Assembly: GCA_030533445.1 (NCBI GenBank)
Contig: CM060068.1
Coordinates: forward strand, 49,317,159-49,381,158
Direction of reading: 5' to 3'
Origin: Cyprinodon diabolis
Taxonomy: Eukaryota; Chordata; Actinopteri; Cyprinodontiformes; Cyprinodontidae
Length of the DNA stretch: 64,000 nt
The position numbers and the translations under genes were made by a program. Positions 40,483-52,440 of this stretch are shown piece by piece (positions within the stretch are counted from its first letter, which is position 1; every line of letters begins with the position of its first letter). The notes below the pieces were generated by a model. It was not told the DNA's origin and searched no databases. It saw only the letters and a program-made list of their open reading frames with translations.

Positions 40483-42880
40483 GCCTCTTGTCCTGCTCCA
40501 TAGGTGGTTGGTCCAGCAGTAGGGGGCTGAGGTCCCATCCATGGCTTAGCGGGGCAGTCCCTTTGCATGTGTCCAACTTGTCCACATCCCCAGCATTGCA
40601 GCCTCGCTCGCTGTTGTCCCGTGTCTGGACCTGCCTGGGGCATCTGCTGGTATTGACCTTGAGGGGGCCTTCTTGGGGCTCCTTGTGGTCCCCTCCATCT
40701 TCCTCGCATGGGTGGCCCCCCTTGTCCTCTTCCAAACACTGCTTGTTGGGGGCCTCCTCCTTGGTTTAGATGCACATGAATAGGAGGGATTGGTTGTGAT
40801 TGGGTCTGCTGTGGCAGGGCTCCTCCCACAGGTGGTGCTGCTGGATATTGCATCTGCTGTGTGGGCGGAGGGATGACAGGTGACACTACTGGTGCTTGTA
40901 TGACCGCTTCCCCTGTAGGTGCACCCTCGGTCGGGGGTGTGGCTGCCACAGTCAGTGCTGCTTGATGTTTTGGGCTTTTCTTTTTCTTTCTTTGGACAAT
41001 TCCCCAATCTGCAGCTGGGTTAACTTGGTGGCCACTATCTTGCTTTGGTCCTCAAAGGCCCGTTTCTCGGCCTGATGCATGTTTACATAGTGTATAACAT
41101 GCTCAGAGAACAGAGGCCAGTCCATCTTCATGAGCCCCACAACTCCGCCCAGTTTGGCTTGTACTTCTTTGGGCATGGTCTCCCTGATGTAGGTTCTGAA
41201 CAGGGGGCCAGATGTCTTCTGTTCATTCCCATCACTTCCAGTCTCTGTTTTCCATTTCTGTTGAAACCTGTGCAGAAACTGGGCTGGGCTCTCATCATCC
41301 TTTAGACATTGTCTCAGCTTAGTTGGATCATTGCAGGTGGGGTATTTGTTCCTCAAGGCTGCCCACACCTTAGGTCTTATGTGGTTGAATGGTATCTTGT
41401 CATACTGGTGTGAGGTCATGACCCTTGGAAGCTGGGCTTCGTCGAACACCTCTCTGGCTGCTGAGTGTCCTGCTGTTTTGATTAGCAGCGCCTTGATGTC
41501 TCCAGCTGCCAGATTGATGCCTCCAGTGATTTCTTCCAGCTTTTCTATCCACCTGTCAGCACCATCTGCCAATGGAGTCAGTCTTCCAGCAAGTGTGATC
41601 ATGTCCATAAATGACCATGACACATATCTGTCTTCATGAGGTCCTTTAGACAGCAAGGGAGCTATATAAGCCCCACCTTGATTTTGTTCTGTCTTCTGCT
41701 GTCGTATTTGGAACCTGGTTCGCATGGGGTGAGGGTCGCTTCTTACTATTTTTAGGTCCACGTCACATTCAGCTGCGAGTGGCTTCTGTCTTTTTGCCAC
41801 TGGCCTGCTTTTTTCCTTGGACCCCTCATAGAATGTTTTTTTTGACGACAGTTTGTCCGGGCCTTCATCCTGCGTTTCAACATCCTCCCACTCTGCTGCA
41901 TCACTTTCTGTTGAGCCTTCCTCCTCACATCCCGTCTCTTCTCCCTCTTTCACTCCTGCTTTATTGATCAGGGTCAGTCTGTGGACTTGGCTGGTCTGGG
42001 TAATCAGCATTGGCCGCTTCTTTTACAAGCTGCTCTTCCTCCATTTTCTTTAATTCTTCGATTTCTTTCCTTAGTCTCTTCTCTTCTTCCTTTTGTTTTT
42101 TTTTATTGTCTCTCTCATATCCCTTTGATATTTCACTTGTGCTTTTTCTTTCTCCTTTTCTTCTCTGCTGACAATTTGTGAAAATTCTTTCCTCAGTTCC
42201 TCCTGCTCCTTGTCTATTTGCTCTTTCATTGATTCGGTTTCTTCCATATAGGTCAACCTGATTCTTGGTTCTGATTGGCATGTGGGGTCCCTCTGATATG
42301 GTGTTTGTCTGCGACGTCTTGGGGGTAGTGAACGGCTATAGCGTGATCTTCTCCTTGCTTCAGCTAAGGATCTATCTGATTCTTCCTCCTCACTGCTATG
42401 TTCACACTCTTCCTGCTGCTGGCTCCCTACTGCTGTCTCTGCTTCTTCCTCTTCTTCTAACACTAATTTGAGTTGTCCTGTAATTTTTCCCTTGCTGCTC
42501 TGCTTCTCACATACAGGATATTGTCCTACGATAGTTGGGGGATAAGGTGGTCGCTTATGATCGGTATAGTTGGGAGCTGTTGGACTCTTATGGTTTTCAA
42601 CTTTAAAATATCGCAGGATGTCTTTCTGTTCAGCATGTTTCCGTTTTTTATGCAAATGCATTCAGTCTCGTTTTTTATCTTTATCCCTCAATTTTTCTTC
42701 TACTTCATCACAGCATGATAGATCAAAACTGCCTTCTTTAGGCCAGCGATTTTTTCCAGATGTTATCTCATGCCATTCTGTCATGCATTTTTGAATTTTG
42801 CGCTTATTGGATGGGTGTGTCATTATTACCAGTTTGGCAGGCGTCAGCCCCTCAGTCTGTTTGCTCACATTGGCTCCCAT

Positions 42881-43400
42881 GGCAACCAGCAGTCACTCAA
42901 CCCTCGCGGTCTTGTGCTTATCCACCAACCTTCATAGTCCCTAATGTTTTAATTTAACTTGTTCTGCTCTCTCCAATACAGATCTCTTTTTGTTTTAATT
43001 TTCCTACTTTTTAATTTTTAGATCTCTACAATTTATGTTGGGATCTCTAATAGAACAAATTTATAATATTATTTTCGTACTTTTTACTAAGTATTCTGTT
43101 TGGTTACTCTATAATCTATTTTATGTGTAACATAATTTTATATTCACTTATAACCTATTTCGTAATTTTAAATTGGGACCTTGTTAATTTATTTTATTCT
43201 TTTAACTATGTATTTTATAGTTACTAATTCTGTTAATTTTTCTTTTACTTTTTTAACTTTTATAATAATTAATTCTGTTAATTTATTACTATACCTTTTA
43301 AGCTTTATTAATATTATTATTATCGTTATTATTATTATTATTCGCCCCTTACTCCCCCTTAGTAATTAACTCTTTCACTCTTCACACAGACAAAGACACA
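42881..43400 (-). other. ERV leader between LTR and gag
   Basis: AT-rich, without ORFs. The primer binding site should be near its outer edge but I could not identify it with confidence. Confidence 0.45.
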
Positions 43401-44994
43401 TAGACAAATGATTATATATTTACAGTGCACTTTTACTTTTCCTCACTGTCTCCTACAGTGGCACACGCGTTTTCCCTGGTACCCGGACCCACTCAGATAA
43501 CTGAAAATGGATAGACGTCATCCGGTAGAGCGGTACTATTTCTCCGACTATCGCTTAGTCAGTAATATTCTGGCTATCCCTTAGCCTGGCTATCGCTTAG
43601 CCTCTCAATACCTAATACAACACAAGTTCACGGAGCACGCTGACTATCGCTTAATCGCTAATACTCCCACTTAACACGCGTACTTTAATGTTTCGGATTT
43701 ATGGCTTCCCTTTGCCAATCGTCCGCTCAGAACATGCATACCGGTAAACATCTGACAGTCCCACTTATATTCAATCGAGGAGCATTTTTTTAAAGCCTTT
43801 CCTTTGATCTATCAAAGCCTTTTCTTTACACTTTCATCCAGTGTGACTGTGTTTTCATAAGATCTCATTAAAAAAATTCAGCATAACCTTGATGCTCAAA
43901 ATTTCAGTAACACATCACTTTTGTGTCGGCCAGTACCGTGCCGTATCACTTTGTTTTATTTTGATATGACAACTCAATATTAGGATCCTCAGGCTTGCCC
44001 TCCAGAGGGCACCGAGGATCCTCTTCTGCTCTGTGTTTTTCCCCTAGGCCTGGAATCTTCCTGCACACCTGTTGCTAATCCTCTCATCAGAAGACTGCTC
44101 CTTTATAAGCTCCTGTCTGACCTTGCTTCCACGCCGCAGTGTTGATCTTAGTTGGTTAGCTTCCAGAGTCTCTGTTACAGATTGAATCTTGGTTGTCTCT
44201 AGTGTGAGATCAGATTGTAATCCCTCCTTTGTCTGTGTCTCACAGGAAACCTGTCTCTGGTCTGAAGCTCAGGAAGAGCTGCCTCACTGGAAACCTGTCT
44301 CTGGTCTGAAGCTCTGGGAGAGCTTAAACTGCTAATCTGCCCTGGTGAGCCAACCTGAAGGTTCCTATGTGGAATCACCCTGAAGAATCCTATCTGGATG
44401 GTCCCTGTTGTTCTCTGCAGTGAGCTGGAAGCTCAGATCAAGGTCTGCTATGCTAAGCCTGAAGCTAGATGTTTAGCTTCTTATAAACTCTGCTAACCAA
44501 CAGTCTCCGGTCCCAGTCAAGACTCTAGTGAACCAGCCCTGAACCTGTTCCAGATCATATTCTTTATCGTGTGCTTGTGAACCATAATAAACTCTGTTAA
44601 ACTTTTACCCAGTTTCCGTGTGTGATCTGCATTTTGGGCTTAACTCTAAGAACCCATCATGACACTCAATATATCACAATTTAGTACAGCTGGGCTGTGC
44701 AACCTTGAATATTCCATTCTCAATGCGTATGTCTTACAAACAGGCCTCATTTCTGCCACCTTGTAGCATCAAAAGCCTTGGACTCAGTCCAATACTTCTG
44801 TCTCCCGTCCATAACCTGTCCTTTTCCCTCCTGCTCTCATCTCTCAAGCTGCACCTGGCCTTGCACAGTGTTTTATTTTTATCCATGCTGCTGCACACTC
44901 TTTGGACTCTTTGGCCTTTATAACACAAATGTATTTATTGTGAAACATTTATCCACTATATTCTAAATCATTGGTGCAGTATTAATTCACTACA
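43400..44994 (-). repeat. 5' LTR of the ERV, with nested gypsy LTR
   Basis: The outer edge (ttcactaca at 44986-44994) gives TG-type TGTAGTGAA on the minus strand. Similarity to the solo LTR 30905-31748 covers about 43930-43975, 44665-44715 and 44930-44994. The inner edge is uncertain (about 43.4-43.85 kb). It contains five variants of a gctatcgcttag motif. Confidence 0.55.
43978..44664 (+). mobile_element. Solo gypsy LTR in the ERV LTR
   Basis: 687 bp, from tattaggatcctc (first base pair TA instead of TG) to catcatgaca, with a perfect 5-bp duplication ctcaa (43973-43977 and 44665-44669). It has a tttataag near 44101 and AATAAA near 44587. A different family from the LTR at 5222. Confidence 0.88.
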
Positions 44995-47010
44995 AGGGGC
45001 AGACACGATCAGGTGCAGACGGGATGAGGTGCAGACAGGATCAGGTGCAGACGGGATCAGGGGCAGACACGATCAGGTGCAGACGGCATCAGGCGCAGAC
45101 AGGATCAGGAGCAGACGGGATGAGGTGCAGACAGGATCAGGTGCAGACGGGATCAGGGGCAGATGCGATCAGGAGCAGACGGGATCAGGAGCAGGTAGGA
45201 TCAGGTGCAGATGGGATCAGGTGCAGATGGGATCAGGTGTAGACAGGATCAGGAGCAGACGGGATCAGGAGCAGACGGGATCAGGAGCAGACAGGATCAG
45301 GTGAAGACAGGATCAGTTGCAGACGGGATCAGGTGCAGACGGGATCAGGTGTAGACAGGATCAGGAGCAGACGGGATCAGGAGCAGATGGGATCAGGAGC
45401 AGACAGGATCAGGTGAAGACAGGATCAGAAGCAGATGGGATCAGGAGCAGATGGGATCAGGGGCAGACGCGATCAGGTGCAGACGGGATCAGGTGCAGAC
45501 AGGATCAGGAGCAGACAGGATCAGGAGCAGACAGGATCAGGTGCAGAAGGGATCAGGTGCAGACGGGATCAGGGGAGACGCGATCAGGAGCAGATGGGAT
45601 CAGGAGCAGACGGGATCAGGAAAAGACGGGATCAGGTGCAGATGGGATCCCATGCAGATGGGATCAGGGGCAGACAGGATCATGAGCAGACGGGATCAGG
45701 AGCAGACGGGATCAGGAGCAGACGGGATGAGGTGCAGACAGGATCAGGAGCAGACGGGATGAGGTGCAGACAGGATCAGGTGCAGATGGGATCAGGTGTA
45801 GACAGGATCAGGAGCAGACGGGATCAGGAGCAGACGGGATCAGGAGCAGACAGGATCAGGTGAAGACAGGCTCAGTTGCAGACGGGATCAGGTGCAGACG
45901 GGATCAGGTGTAGACAGGATTAGGAGCAGACGGGATCAGGAGCAGATGGGATCAGGAGCAGACAGGATCAGGTGCAGACAGGATCAGGGGCAGATGGGAT
46001 CCGGAGCAGATGGGATCAGGTGCAGAGGGGATCAGGAGCAGACGGGATCAGGTGCAGACGGGATCAGGTGTAGACAGGATCAGGAGCAGACGGGATCCGG
46101 AGCAGATGGGATCAGGTGCAGAGGGGATCAGGAGCAGACGGGATCAGGTGCAGACGGGATCAGGTGTAGACAGGATCAGAAGCAGACGCGATCAGGTGCA
46201 GACAGGATCAGGTGCAGACAGGATCAGGAGCAGACAGGATCAGGTGCAGACGGGATCAGGGGAGACGCGATCAGGAGCAGATGGGATCAGGAGCAGACGG
46301 GATCAGGAGCAGACGGGATCAGGTGCAGATGGGATCACATGCAGATGGGATCAGGGGCAGACAGGATCATGAGCCGACGGGATCAGGAGCAGACGGGATC
46401 AGGTGCAGACGGGATCAGGAGCAGACGGGATCAGGAGGAGACGGGATGAGGTGCAGACAGGATCAGGTGCAGATGGGATCAGGAACAGATGGGATCAGGT
46501 GCAGAGGGGATCAGGGGCAGACGGGATCAGGGGCAGACGCGATCATGTGCAGACGGGATCAGGTGCAGACAGGATCAGGAGCAGACAGGATCAGGTGCAG
46601 ACGGGATCAGGTGCAGACGGGATCAGGGGAGAAGCGATCAGGAGCAGATGGGATCAGGTGCAGATGGGATCACGTGCAGATGGGATCAGGAGCAGACGGG
46701 ATCAGGTGCAGACGGGATCAGGAGCAGACGGGATCAGGTGCAGATGGGATCAGGGGCAGACAGGATCATGAGCAGACGGGATCAGGAGCAGAAGGGATCA
46801 GGTGCAGACGGGATCAGGAGCAGACGGGATCAGGAGCAGAAGGGATCAGGTGCAGACGGGATCAGGAGCAGACGGGATCAGGGGCAGACAGGATCATGAG
46901 CAGACGGGATCAGGAGCAGAAGGGATCAGGTGCAGACGGGATCAGGAGCAGACGGGATCAGGTGCAGACGGGATCAGGAACAGATGGGATCAGGTGCAGA
47001 CAGGCAGGCT
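44995..47010. repeat. 16-bp tandem array, right segment (~126 copies)
   Basis: About 2 kb of gatcaggtgcagacgg and variants (gatcaggagcagacgg, gatcaggggcagacgc). Sixteen is not a multiple of three, so all three + frames read through the same sixteen-residue period and are open without coding. A GATC site recurs every unit. Confidence 0.95.
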
Positions 47011-47418
47011 CAGTGGTGGAGGATAGCAGAGACAGGACGTGGAACCAGAACTTGAGCAGGACCTTTAAACTGGTCTCCTCCTTAGAGCCAGGCTTACTGG
47101 AATAAAAACTGAACCTCCCTGGGTACAGAGCCCAAAACCCAGTGGACTAAGCAGGGGAGGAACGGTGGATGATCAGGAGACGAGACAGAAACAAAAACCC
47201 TCTGGCCTCCAGGATCCAGGACATGAACCTTGGAATAAACAAAACTGAACAGACTTAACAGAAAACAAATAATGATCTGGCCCTGAATGCACAGGCTGAA
47301 CAGAATATAAACCAAAAGAAACAGGTGAGAGAAATAAATGATAATTGCGGCAGGGACGGAAAACGGCAGGTGAAACAAATAACCAATAAGGGTAGAGCAA
47401 TCAGGCCAGATCATGACA
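47011..47418 (-). repeat. LTR edge hosting the 16-bp array
   Basis: On the minus strand this starts TGTCATGATCTGGCC at 47418 and reads like the 5' part of a gypsy LTR (cacctgtttctttt, then aataaa-like sites), leading into the array. The other end lies near 29.5 kb but is not clear, so I cannot show the duplication. Confidence 0.55.
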
Positions 47419-47589
47419 ATTGCTTTTTAACTGTAGGTTTTAAGGTTAGGACAGTTCTATGCGATGGTCTTTTTTTTGCTGTAGCAAACAGAATTTCAAA
47501 TAAATAAAGATTGGAATCTCTGCTTCCATTATAAAACTATAGTTAATGGGCAACATCAATGTTCACTTTATAACCCTAAACAATAGTTT

Positions 47590-49100
47590 AACAGGGCTAA
47601 TCATATATTTCAACATGTATGTGGTTGCCTTACATATTTTAGTGCATCATCTGCGAACATCGCAATCTTGTTTTCTGACTCTCTAATTTTTAATCTTTCT
47701 GTTTCTTGTTCTTTTCTAATTGCTGGGGCTAAAGGCTCAATGAAGGTGACTAACGAGTTGGGAGACAAGCAGAAGCTCTTCCTCGTAGATCTTTCCAATC
47801 TGAACCAATTTGCCAGACTTTGGGTCTTAATATTAGTCTTGAACAAAGTTGATTGATTGTGAGTTGAATCCAAACCTTTTATAGCAGGGATAAAGAAAGC
47901 ACCCCTAACAGAATCAAATGCTTTGTCTGCATCTAAACCTAAAAGAAAAGCTCTTTCCTTTTGTTGAGGTTTTTCCTCTGTTATATGGAAAGTCCTTCTG
48001 ATGTCGTCCTCTAATGAATCCTGACTGATCTTCATCTATAAGTCCTGAAATGAATGTCTGGAATCGATTTCATTGATGTGGTGATTTTGTTTTTATAGTT
48101 TAATATTGATATTTGTCTCTAACTTTCCCAAAGCTCCCTGTCTCTGCCGTCGTTATGAATAGCAGTATTTATATTCTCTCTCCATGAAGGATGAATCCGC
48201 TCAATGTTTCATTACAGGATGATGGCATCATGAGAAGCAGCTCTTTCTAAATATCCTTCACCATTCTATAGGATATCCATCAGTTCCTGGAGTTTTACTC
48301 AATTTCATTCTTGTTTTGTAGTTTCTAAACCTTTTCTGTAATCTCTGCACAAATCAGCATTTAGTGTTTTCTATGTACTTGGAAGATTTAAGGCGTTTAA
48401 GGATGTTACATCCTAATTTCATCCTCTGCAGATTCTGGTTGAGTTTGAGTAAAATTCTTCAAAGACTTTTTCCATTTCCTCTGGTTGCACTCAGAGTCTT
48501 TAATTTTATTGATGATATTGAGTTTTTTTGGGTTGCCTGGCTAAAGACTTTAAATATAGAGCAATCTCATTTTTTCCACTTCTTCTGTTAATATTTGTCC
48601 ATTTTTCTCCTTGCTTCTTTGACCTAAAACCTGTTGGTTCTATTTCCTCTGCAGGAATCTGGAAGTCCTGCACCCTTTTTGCTTTTTTCAAAATAACACT
48701 AGAACACTAGAGTTCCTTTTGATATCAAACAGTGATTTATAAAATCTGATTCTGGTGGTGCAGACATATTAAGCAATGCGACCATTTGGTCTTCCAGGTT
48801 TCCCCTCATCAGGATCCATCTTCCATCTTTATCTTTAATTTCTTTTAAGCATTCAAACTTGACATGATTAGAAAACAAAATGCCTGCAACTCTTTAACAT
48901 CCTGCTTTATTATTAAGTTTTTTATTTTTATTTTGTTGCGTTTTAGTTTATAACAGTGAATTTTTCCTGTTTATCCAGTTTGAACATTTCTCCTTCGGTC
49001 ATATGCATCAAATAATTAACAGGTTTACTGCACTGTGTTTCATCACTTTTCTTTTGTTTTAACCTGTTTTCCGTTGCTTCTGTTTGTTGTTGGTATTTAT
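47590..49100 (-). mobile_element. L1-like LINE remnant
   Basis: Minus-strand pieces in L1 RT order: DGIPVEW-like sequence near 48280, then DDIRRTFHITEEK, LLGLDADKAFDSVRG, NSLVTFIEPLAPAIRKEQ and KIAMFADDALKYV (FADD active site). The frame 47610-48035 covers the last part. Stops and gaps upstream. Confidence 0.7.
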
Positions 49101-49261
49101 TGGATCCTTTTTCTGCTCCATGTTTCCTTCGCCGTGTTCTTGTTAACCTGGCATCTCTTAGTCATTAACTCTCCTGCTGTTCATGCTGCTTCCAAGTATA
49201 TTTCATAACAATTTGATGGTAAATATTTGGTTTCATGAAATAGGTTCAGGTTAGATCAGAG

Positions 49262-49301
49262 TTCCTGCCTCCAGTGGAGGAGTTCCAGTATCCTGGGCTT
49301 C
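49262..49301 (+). mobile_element. Rex3 fragment, left part
   Basis: Encodes [12 protein letters not shown], matching LPLVEEFKYLGVLF of the Rex3 at 62714-63859. The L2 starts right after. Confidence 0.65.
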
Positions 49302-51650
49302 TGTCCGCGATTGTACCTGAGGTAGTCATGGAATCTGAACCGGGTTTAGACTGCTTTGATCCAGTTGAACTTTCTGAATTAGCAAAATTATTGTCTTCAT
49401 CTAAGCCTTCAACTTGTATGTTAGATCCAGTTCCAACCAGGTTATTTAAGGAGGTATTCCCTTTGATCTCCTCCTCCATTTTAGATGTGATTAATCTATC
49501 TCTGTTACAGGGATATGTACCTAAAGCTTTTAAGGTTGCTGTAATTAAACCTCTGCTTAAGAAACCGTCTCTTGACCCAGATGACTTGGTTAATTATAGA
49601 CCTATATCCAATCTTCCTTTCTTATCCAAAATTCTTGAGAAAGTAGTTGCCAAACAAGTTTGCGACCACTTACACCATAATGAACTTTTTGAAGAGTTTC
49701 AGTCTGGCTTTAGAGCTCATCATAGCACTGAAACAGCTCTGGTGAAAGTCACTAATGATATTCTCATGGCCTCAGATAATGGACTTGTATCTGTGCTCGT
49801 CCTGTTGGATCTTAGTGCTGCATTTGATACAATTGACCATAATATTCTTTTAGAAAGACTTGAATATTTTGTTGGAATTAAAGGAATAGCACTAGACTGG
49901 TTTAAATCCTATCTATCTGATCGAATTCAGTTTGTTTATGTTAATGATAGATCTTCAACACGCTCAAAGGTTACCTGTGGAGTACCACAGGGATCAGTGC
50001 TAGGACCAATTCTCTTTACTTTATACATGCTCCCAATTGGTAGAGTTATTAGTCAGCATGGGATTAATTTCCACTGTTATGCTGATGATACCCAGCTATA
50101 TCTGTCTATAATCCAGATGAAGCTAACCCATTACATAGATTACAAGCATGTCTTGAAGACATAAAAACCTGGATGACTCTTAACTTTCTGCTTCTGAATG
50201 CAGACAAAACAGAAGTTATAGTCTTTGGACCAGAGTCTCTGAAAAAGAAGCTGATTAGCCAGTCACTTCATTTGGATGGGATTAAACTGATTTCAGATAA
50301 TAAAGTAAAAAATCTTGGTGTTATTTTTGATCAGGACCTGTCATTTAAATCCCAGATCAAAGAGGTTTCTAGAATTTCCTTCTTTCATCTGAGGAACATT
50401 GCAAAAATTAGAAATCTCCTGTCCAGGGGTGATGCTGAGAAACTAGTCCATGCATTTGTTACTTCAAGGCTGGACTATTGTAATTCTTTACTATCAGGAA
50501 GTCCACAAACTGTAGTTAAAAGCCTTCAGCTGATCCAAAATGCTGCAGCCAGAGTTCTGATGAAAATGAAAAAGAGAGATCATATCTCTCCTATCCTGGC
50601 TTCTCTTCATTGGCTTCCTGTTAAATCTAGAATAGAATTTAAAATCCTCCTTCTCACATATAAAGCCTTAAATGGCCAAGCTCCATCTTATATCAGAGAT
50701 CTGATTGTTCCTTATGTTCCTAACAGAGCACTTCGCTCTCAATCTGCAGGTTTACTAGTGGTTCCTAGAACTTCTAAAAGTAGAATGGGAGGCAGATCTT
50801 TTAGTTATCAGGCTCCTCTCCTGTGGAACCAACTACCAGTTTTAGTCCGTGAGGCAGACACCCTGTCTACTTTTAAGGCTAGGCTTAAAACTTTCCTTTT
50901 TGATAAAGCTTCTAGTTAGAGTGGCTCAGGTTATCCTGATCTATCTCTATAGTTCTGCTGCTATAGGCTTAGACTGCTGGAGGACATAGGGACCCCTTTT
51001 TCATCATTCTGCTTCATTCTATCTCTGTTCTCCTATTCTGCAGAATCTGTTTGTTCAATCTCTAACGTTCTGCTCTCTCTGCTTTTCCTCAGAGTAGCTT
51101 TGCCTCGTCTGTTCCTGTTTGGTTGTGACGTCATCCAGGAAAGAAACATCAGCTGTGCTGCTTCCATCAACACCCTTGTTTATAGATGTTGGAGATCGGC
51201 CTGTTTTCCAGTGTGGTCCTGTTTCTCTGGCCGTGGCTGGGTGGATGTGCTCTCTTCATCCTCTGGCATGGGAGCTGCCTTGGAGCTCGTCTGCCAGGCT
51301 GTGTGTTTCCTGGACGGGGCCGCCTTTTACAGCTGCTTTTTGTATCTCTGCTTCTGTCTCCTTGAACCCCAGTGGGCCTCGGCAGATGGCCGCTCACACT
51401 GAGCCTGGTTCTGCTGGAGGTTTCTTCCTGTTAAAAGGGAGTTTTTCCTCTCCACTGTCGCTACAAGCATGCTTAGTGTGAGGGATTGTATTTGAGTCAA
51501 TGAGTCGATGCAATCAACTGGTTTTCCTTAGATAGAAAACTTTGTATCAATTTGACTGTATGATCTGGTTGAACTGTAAAGTGCCTTGAGATGACATGTG
51601 TTGTGAATTTGGCGCTATATAAATAAACTGAATTGAATTGAATTGAATTG
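49302..51650 (+). mobile_element. L2 LINE, 5' truncated, inside Rex3
   Basis: About 97% alike by eye to the full-length L2; starts inside ORF2 and ends in four GAATT units. A 5-bp duplication tgtcc (49302-49306 and 51649-51653) is likely, but overlaps the L2 edges. Confidence 0.85.
49307..50919 (+). pseudogene. L2 ORF2, RT part, same frameshift as 36190-39250
   Basis: 49274-50164 holds the RT ([72 protein letters not shown]). At about 50110 the frame slips and resumes at 50173 to 50919 with the C-terminal region, ending FLFDKASS. No endonuclease. The slip is at the same base as in the minus-strand full-length copy. Confidence 0.88.
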
Positions 51651-52060
51651 TCCCTCAGAGAGGTGGAGATCTATAGACGGGTCGGTGCTGCTGCTATAAT
51701 CCAGACGCTGCTCCGCCTGCCTTGGATCAGAGAGCTGAGAGAAAAGGCAAAGCTCTGATTTAGCGCTCGCTCTACCTTCCTTCCCTCACCTCTGGTCATT
51801 AATCTGGATCAAGACCCAAAGAACCAGATCCTGGATCCCAGCTTCCTCTGCAGGGAGGCTGGGCTCTCCCTCAAAGAGAGGGGGAGGAGCTGGGTCATCA
51901 GGGGGAGGATCAGAGTAGAGCTGCTTCTCCTCAGAATGCACCAGGATAGTGGATAGAGGTGTCCTCCATGGTGTCCTGAAAGGAGGACCAGGACACCATG
52001 GAGGGACTAATCTGTCTGCTGGAGAAGGAGTCTGGATGGAGGGAAGTCCTCTCTGTGACC
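51651..52060 (+). mobile_element. Rex3 fragment, right part
   Basis: Resumes Rex3 where the left part stopped (gaggtggagatctatagacg, then ctgagagaaaaggcaaagctct), matching 63540-63650, and ends degenerate. A 16-bp motif (gacaccatggaggga/tcctccatggtgtcc) forms a small inverted repeat at 51961-52007. Confidence 0.7.
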
Positions 52061-52440
52061 CGGGAGAGACACGAAAGAAAAATATGTTTGTGTATTATTC
52101 AAAAATATGCTTTGAATGTCTCTTTAAAGTCTTTGCTCAAAATCAAAAGTCATTTTGTTTTCCCTGAGTGTCAATTTTTTCTTCAGACAGAGTTAGATAG
52201 AAAACAAAACAAAATGTTTTTCAGGAAAAACGTGAAGATTAGACCAAAACACATAAAACCTTTGGGAATAACCTTCTTTCTGTGATGTGATTCATTCATT
52301 TTTGAGGTTTATGGCTTCTTTTCTGTTTTACTCTGATGTAGATGTTTAGTTGAAGCCATTTTAGTTCTTTCCTCCTTGATTCGTTAATCTGTTCATCATT
52401 GATCTTTGTGTATGTTTGTCACTTTGATTTACTAATAATA
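52061..52440. other. No gene recognised
   Basis: AT-rich without element ends. Confidence 0.4.

Larger units (their letters stand above)
35450..42880 (-). pseudogene. ERV Gag, four lesions and an L2 insertion
   Basis: It starts MGANVSKQ, a myristoylation signal with Gly2 and Ser6. Then come a matrix-like part, an in-frame TGA at 42662-42664, an acidic/Arg-rich stretch, a charged helix (EEEKRLRKEIEELKKMEEEQ), the capsid in 40952-42010 (SWSFMDMITLAGRLTPLADG to SPAQFLHRFQQKW) and nucleocapsid in 40428-40949 with a CCHC knuckle CWGCGQVGHMQRDC. Frame slips occur at the A9 run (42096-42104), near 41980 and near 40975. The last codons before the UAG lie beyond the L2 at 35450-35464. Gag would form the virion shell. 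Confidence 0.82.
29997..44994 (-). mobile_element. Class-I-like endogenous retrovirus, minus strand, multiply invaded
   Basis: Order on the minus strand: 5' LTR (up to 44994), leader, gag (from 42880), UAG at 35447-35449, pro-(2H-like domain)-RT-RNase H, integrase, and a Ser/Pro/Asp-rich tail. Insertions are an L2 at the gag/pol junction, a solo ERV LTR in integrase and a gypsy solo LTR in the 5' LTR. No env and no 3' LTR are seen; the 3' end runs directly into the 16-bp array, so the 3' end was deleted. A UAG stop between gag and pol in one frame is the arrangement of gamma- and epsilon-like retroviruses. Confidence 0.85.

Noticed and set aside
29997..44994. Functional provirus
   Set aside because: Gag has a stop and three slips, Pol has a slip before integrase, three insertions interrupt it, env and the 3' LTR are absent.
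44995..47010. CRISPR-like array
   Set aside because: Units are contiguous 16-mers without spacers, in a vertebrate genome; it is a minisatellite.
45029..47105. Several overlapping frames of GADGIRSRRDQEQTGS repeats
   Set aside because: They are shadows of the 16-bp tandem array in three frames.
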